Shown here piece by piece: positions 20,072 to 23,526 of a stretch of DNA of 23,526 nucleotides. Both the position numbers and the translations under genes were made by a program. This DNA comes from a virus: the IMG/VR virus record IMGVR_UViG_3300025671_000538, positions 1 through 23,526 of that record; one strand, written 5' to 3'. Every line of letters begins with the position of its first letter. The stretch's first letter is position 1. The notes under the pieces are model-generated. The model did not search any database and was not told the DNA's origin. It was given only the letters and a program-made list of their open reading frames with translations.

Positions 20072-22349
20072 TCATTACCTCGTTAAATGTTCTGTATTGC
20101 TGGTTGTAAAATGACTGTTCAAATACCTGTGCTGCCAATGTGTCTTCACCATAGAATTTAATATTCAAACCAATGTCTTTACGCTCAAACATTTTCTCTA
20201 AGTCCTGTGCCAGTGCAAGCAGTTCACCTGTTGTATAGAATTGTTTGCCGCCTGTCTCTACGTGTAGATACTTAGGATTACCCATACCATCCTTTTCATT
20301 CTTACCCTTCTCTGCAATCTTAGGGTCAATGCTGCAGTCAAATCCAAACATGTGGATGTTATTATAGCCTAGTGTATCAAGTAGTCCAATGGTTCGTGTT
20401 GCTGCGCATGTGCCTCCAGAAATAAGCAAAGAACCTTTAGCAATAGGAAGGCTAGGGTCAACAGCAACTTTGTCTGTTACATTCTTATCACGAATAGCAT
20501 CGGTAAATGCGTGAAAGCCTAGAACATTATCTGTCTTAGACATAATGTATTCAGTTACAGACTTGTCAGTCATTGATGCAATAAAGAATTTAGTAGTAGG
20601 GTCAATCTTCTTAAACAAGTTTTTACGTACTACGCCGTGTGTACTCTCACCTTCTAGTGGGCGAGGGTCAAGGATTACACAGCCATAAGGTTTAATGTCG
20701 TTGGCTAGAAGCTTGGGATAGCTGTGCTTAACACAGAACACCTTGCCACCAGTTTCTTTAATTACCTTTTTAACTTGGTTAAAGTCTACTTTACCACCAG
20801 ACACTACGATGACATGTTCATCAACTGGCTTGTAGTGCGCAACCCAATTAAAGTTGTTAATCTTCTCTACGTTATACTCAATATTAGATTTAATATCGTC
20901 ATCAGGCATACAGTCTTTAGGCTTAACAAGGATAGGTACACGAGTCAGTTCGTCTGGCAGGTTACTTATATGGTTATAATCCTGAAGAATAACAGCCAAG
21001 TGTACTCTACCGCCAAAGGCAGTTCTATCATCCGAAGGTAATACACGTTTACGTTTTGGTGTTGCATCATTAAATACCTTTATAGTTCCTTGATGCTCGT
21101 CTGGAATACCAGCTGCATCGTCTGTTGTATAGTAGTCATCAAACACAACAACAGGTACATTAGTCAGAAAGCTGTAATCACTCTTTACTGTTTCGTAAGA
21201 ATGTCCACCATCAATGTAAGCAAAGTCTACATCGTCAAAGCGTACACCTTTCATTGAGTCACGTGTGTTGCCTGCGATTAATCGGAAGGTAAACTCTTTA
21301 CCATTCTCTTTCATCTTGGCAGCAAACTGTGCCAGCCTTTCTTCAACAGCCGCTAATGCGTTGTGTTCTTTTACATTAAGTTCTTCCTTGTCTGTCTCGT
21401 CAGTGGCTTGCTCAAATAAATCAAAGCCACGGTAATGGAACTTATCTACATTTTCAAATGCAGCCAGCGCCATCTCAATTGCTCTGCCACCATTCCAAGT
21501 GCCAATCTCTACTAGGCTGTAGCTACTTAAGTCTTTACTGTAGTGGCGAATAAGTGTAGCCAGTTTGCGGTAACGCTGTGGACCAGTCACATCTTTAGAT
21601 ACGTGTACTACTTTATCTTCAAACTTACGATTGCCTTTGTTGTGTACGAAGTAGTCTTTAAGAACAGAGTTAGCAAATACTTCCAAGCCACGCACACCTT
21701 CAGACAGGTTAAGTACATTAGCCCCATGTGCTTCGTAGATTTTAAGTAGCCGTGTGAACACAAACGAATCAGTCCACTCACGATAGGCAAACACTTCGTT
21801 AGTATCATACGCACCACGAATATCTACAATCTGTGAGCAAGCATTGTGCATAGCCAAGTTCCAACCAACAAAGCCTGTCTCGCTATAGTCAATGTCGATG
21901 CGACCAAGGTGTACAATGTCATAGTCGGCTGGCATAATCTTTGCTGCATCTTTTAATGTAAATTTTTTTGTTGTTATTGTGTCAGCGTCTAACCATACCA
22001 GCCAACCTTTATAGTCATCCTCGATTAACTCGTAGGCTAAATCAGAGTAGGCATATACTTTATTGCAGAAGCGTACAGCATCCCAACGATAATCATAAGT
22101 ACCATTAAGGTTGCCAGTCTTGTCTGCATTTCTATCAATGAAGTTGTTTCTAGCTTCAATGTGTTCTATGTGCCGATACTCGATGTTGCTAGAAAAGTTA
22201 GAAAGAGGTAGTTCTTCTACATCGTCATACCCTTCTACATACACAACGAGGCGCAGACTGCTAGACCAGTTGTTAGCTACTGACTCTAGAAACTTCTCGC
22301 CATAAATGTCGTAGTGTTTTTTAGTAAAGGATGTGACAAAAGTATACAT
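20064..22349 (-). CDS. Three-domain glycan enzyme: GT-A + SAM methyltransferase + DUF115-like
   Basis: A 761-residue protein. Residues of about 1-255 look like a GT-A glycosyltransferase: opening FVTSFTKKHYDIYGEKFLES, metal-binding D-x-D in WLDADT (about 119-124), then EWTDSFVFTRLL. Residues of about 258-460 form a class I SAM-dependent methyltransferase of the Methyltransf_24 type: SLVEIGTWNGGRAIEMAL (about 278-295), FAYIDGGHSYE (about 376-386) and PVVVFDDYYT (about 399-408). Residues of about 510-675 resemble the DUF115 / MptE-like fold: HVIVVSGGK, KVFCVKHSYPKLL, LLISGGTCAATRTIGLLDTLG and IHMFGFDCS. The start has GGAG 8 bases upstream; its first base is shared with the stop of the GT8-like gene. 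It probably transfers and methylates a sugar on a surface glycan or phage protein. The domain calls are pattern-based; substrate and order of reactions are unknown. Confidence 0.75.
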   Translation of the reverse strand: MYTFVTSFTKKHYDIYGEKFLESVANNWSSSLRLVVYVEGYDDVEELPLSNFSSNIEYRHIEHIEARNNFIDRNADKTGNLNGTYDYRWDAVRFCNKVYAYSDLAYELIEDDYKGWLVWLDADTITTKKFTLKDAAKIMPADYDIVHLGRIDIDYSETGFVGWNLAMHNACSQIVDIRGAYDTNEVFAYREWTDSFVFTRLLKIYEAHGANVLNLSEGVRGLEVFANSVLKDYFVHNKGNRKFEDKVVHVSKDVTGPQRYRKLATLIRHYSKDLSSYSLVEIGTWNGGRAIEMALAAFENVDKFHYRGFDLFEQATDETDKEELNVKEHNALAAVEERLAQFAAKMKENGKEFTFRLIAGNTRDSMKGVRFDDVDFAYIDGGHSYETVKSDYSFLTNVPVVVFDDYYTTDDAAGIPDEHQGTIKVFNDATPKRKRVLPSDDRTAFGGRVHLAVILQDYNHISNLPDELTRVPILVKPKDCMPDDDIKSNIEYNVEKINNFNWVAHYKPVDEHVIVVSGGKVDFNQVKKVIKETGGKVFCVKHSYPKLLANDIKPYGCVILDPRPLEGESTHGVVRKNLFKKIDPTTKFFIASMTDKSVTEYIMSKTDNVLGFHAFTDAIRDKNVTDKVAVDPSLPIAKGSLLISGGTCAATRTIGLLDTLGYNNIHMFGFDCSIDPKIAEKGKNEKDGMGNPKYLHVETGGKQFYTTGELLALAQDLEKMFERKDIGLNIKFYGEDTLAAQVFEQSFYNQQYRTFNEVMNA

Positions 22350-23125
22350 TATAAATTCTCCATTAGTAAGTTTCTTGTTTGTTCTTCTTCAGCATCCAGC
22401 CACTCTGCCGCATATACTTCGTCAACCTTTCTCTTAGGTTGCCAGTCGTCACCAAACCAAGGACCACCAGTAGTAAAGTGTACATTCTTAGCTTCTGTTG
22501 TGGCAGGGGAATGACCATCAAGCCAGTTCCACTCCTCGTGTATACCACCAATCTCGTCATCATCTAGCCAGCCAAAGCTGTGTAGCCAAGAGCCAGAGCG
22601 TAGGTTAACATCATCTACTGTTAGCTGTCTGTTCTTCTCGTGGTCACAATTCCATAGCATAAAGCTAGACCAGTTCTTCCTGTTGTATCGTGTCTGTGCT
22701 ACGCCATCAAGCTTAGTCCCTGCCTCTGGATTGTAGTTGTGTTTAATTACTTGAACAGCGTACTCTTTATTGCGTCCATATACTTCAAAAATTTCTCGTA
22801 TATCGCTACGCACAAGCATATCAGCATCCATGAAAAGAGCAAGCCCACTATGAAGATTAAGAGTGGGGATAAGAAAGCGAGTGAAAGTAAAATCTGTGCT
22901 ATATGGTTTGTTATCGAAGTAATCATATTTCTGCCTTGGGTTATCTGCAAATGTCTTATGCGTCCTGCGAAACAAACCAATGCGTCTAAGCACTGGCTCA
23001 AGCAGAGGGACAATTGGGTATTCTTTTGTAGAGTGTTTACGAATAGAAGCGTGTAGCACATCGTATGCACGATGGTCACGCACATCATACCCTACATAAA
23101 TAACTGGCGTTCTATCTTGTAACAT
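22349..23125 (-). CDS. GT8-like glycosyltransferase
   Basis: A 258-residue protein from the ATG at 23125, chosen over an in-frame TTG at 23140 because GGGAGG lies about 7 bases before the ATG. The sequence opens VIYVGYDVRDHRAYDVLHASI, a typical GT8-like beginning, and has the metal-binding FMDADMLVRSDIREIF (D-A-D at about 100-102). Later blocks are NRKNWSSFMLWNC, SWLHSFGWLDDDEIGGIHEEWNWLDG and NVHFTTGGPWF (H and GG of the GT8 donor site). The family transfers hexoses from nucleotide sugars with retention of configuration; substrate and acceptor are unknown. It shares one base with each neighbour (TAATG at both junctions), consistent with one operon for glycan modification. Confidence 0.8.
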   Translation of the reverse strand: MLQDRTPVIYVGYDVRDHRAYDVLHASIRKHSTKEYPIVPLLEPVLRRIGLFRRTHKTFADNPRQKYDYFDNKPYSTDFTFTRFLIPTLNLHSGLALFMDADMLVRSDIREIFEVYGRNKEYAVQVIKHNYNPEAGTKLDGVAQTRYNRKNWSSFMLWNCDHEKNRQLTVDDVNLRSGSWLHSFGWLDDDEIGGIHEEWNWLDGHSPATTEAKNVHFTTGGPWFGDDWQPKRKVDEVYAAEWLDAEEEQTRNLLMENL

Positions 23126-23526
23126 TATTTTTCCTCCCAAAAGTATTCATCAGTATTACCAAGGCGGTAGGTATAACCGTTCTCAACTTGATAAAATTCT
23201 GTAGAAACTTTAAAGTCAGGTTGCTTTGGTTCTTTAGGTGTTAAAGAATTATCGTATACACGCATACGATTGTTAGGATATAAACAATATTGTCCATTGT
23301 TTAATTCAATAAGGTTAAAAGACTTGTGTTCTTCTGGAACTTCGGAAGTACTATAGTCTACCTCATCAGAAGACACGTGGTAGTTGTCCAGCGTACACAC
23401 ATAACTACCATTTAATTTTTTATGGCTACGTGTAAATACTTCAAAGTCCATACTACCTATAAATTGTTTGTAAATAGCAGTAACACCATAGTCCATACAG
23501 TTCCAAAACTGTAAGTCATTAAGTGG
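23125..23526 (-). CDS. Conserved phage protein, 5' end outside window
   Basis: The minus-strand frame is open from the window edge to the stop at 23125-23127. A Met at 23494-23496 could start it, but the reading frame upstream continues as PLNDLQFWNCMDYGVTAIYKQF with no stop, and the part before the Met looks like protein (aromatic-rich, in keeping with what follows), so the gene probably begins beyond the edge. The rest has a Ser/Asp/Glu-rich middle (CTLDNYHVSSDEVDYSTSEVPEEHKSF) and a closing YQVENGYTYRLGNTDEYFWEEK, which could be beta-rich. I do not recognise a named family, though the DYGVTAIYKQF start seems familiar from other phages. Its stop overlaps the GT8-like start by one base. Confidence 0.6.
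   Translation of the reverse strand, partial: PLNDLQFWNCMDYGVTAIYKQFIGSMDFEVFTRSHKKLNGSYVCTLDNYHVSSDEVDYSTSEVPEEHKSFNLIELNNGQYCLYPNNRMRVYDNSLTPKEPKQPDFKVSTEFYQVENGYTYRLGNTDEYFWEEK

Noticed and set aside
1-23526. tRNA genes, integrase or lysogeny module, attachment sites, restriction-modification or defence genes.
   Set aside because: Looked for by eye on both strands; no cloverleaf, recombinase motif or toxin-antitoxin pair could be supported. Nothing in the window shows a temperate lifestyle.

Overview
The window is a gene-dense, AT-rich stretch of a tailed double-stranded DNA bacteriophage, most likely a short-tailed (podovirus-like) phage of a marine bacterium. The evidence is a full set of virion assembly genes with P22-type tail parts (a gp4-like adaptor and a gp10-like hub), two very large internal or ejection-type proteins, collar and shaft fibre proteins, a T4-type lysozyme, holin-like proteins and a small terminase. 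Several small proteins look, from memory, like families common in pelagiphage and roseophage-type genomes. Portal, major capsid protein, large terminase, polymerases, integrase and reverse transcriptase are not in the window. No tRNA, rRNA, CRISPR array or insertion sequence was seen.

Layout, plus strand. Bases 1-1307 hold five small, mostly basic or membrane-associated proteins. Bases 1307-2909 hold the head-tail adaptor, a small zinc-ribbon-like protein and a shaft-type fibre. Bases 2922-4592 encode a striking fibre-like protein that is about one third threonine, built of 'TSRTTTFDT / TTVFDT' repeats on either side of a different, glycine- and aromatic-rich central domain. It is followed by a very AT-rich cassette (4577-6769): a coiled-coil microprotein, a protein with weak resemblance to GT-B or capsule-type glycosyltransferases, a possible GT-A-like protein and one unknown. 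A small holin-like gene and a probable promoter (6784-6962) separate this from a collar-domain tail fibre (6994-7917), a conserved 96-aa protein, the gp10-like hub (8214-10082), two smaller virion-associated proteins, and 707-aa and 1289-aa internal virion proteins (11042-17068). Lysozyme, a beta-rich virion protein and a three-TM holin close the plus-strand block at 18578.

Layout, minus strand. At 18568 the strand switches, with an 11-bp convergent overlap. Reading leftward from the right edge, the minus-strand block carries a partial conserved protein, a GT8-like glycosyltransferase, a 761-aa fusion of GT-A glycosyltransferase, SAM methyltransferase and DUF115-like domains, the small terminase, and GDP-mannose 4,6-dehydratase (gmd). 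Each gene overlaps the next by 1-8 bp, which suggests one translationally coupled transcript. Base composition varies: single 60-base lines I counted by hand run from about 18% GC (6421-6480) to about 50% (22561-22620), consistent with modular origin.

How the genes may work together. Most of the window builds the tail, the fibres and the injected core, and then lyses the cell. The unusual part is glycan chemistry in two places: three enzymes on the minus strand, and two weaker candidates directly next to the threonine-repeat fibre. A testable reading is that the phage makes and attaches sugars (a 6-deoxyhexose route through gmd) either to its own Thr-rich fibre or to the host surface. That link is inference from gene order and composition. 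Almost all of the window is coding; the longest gap is about 40 bases.
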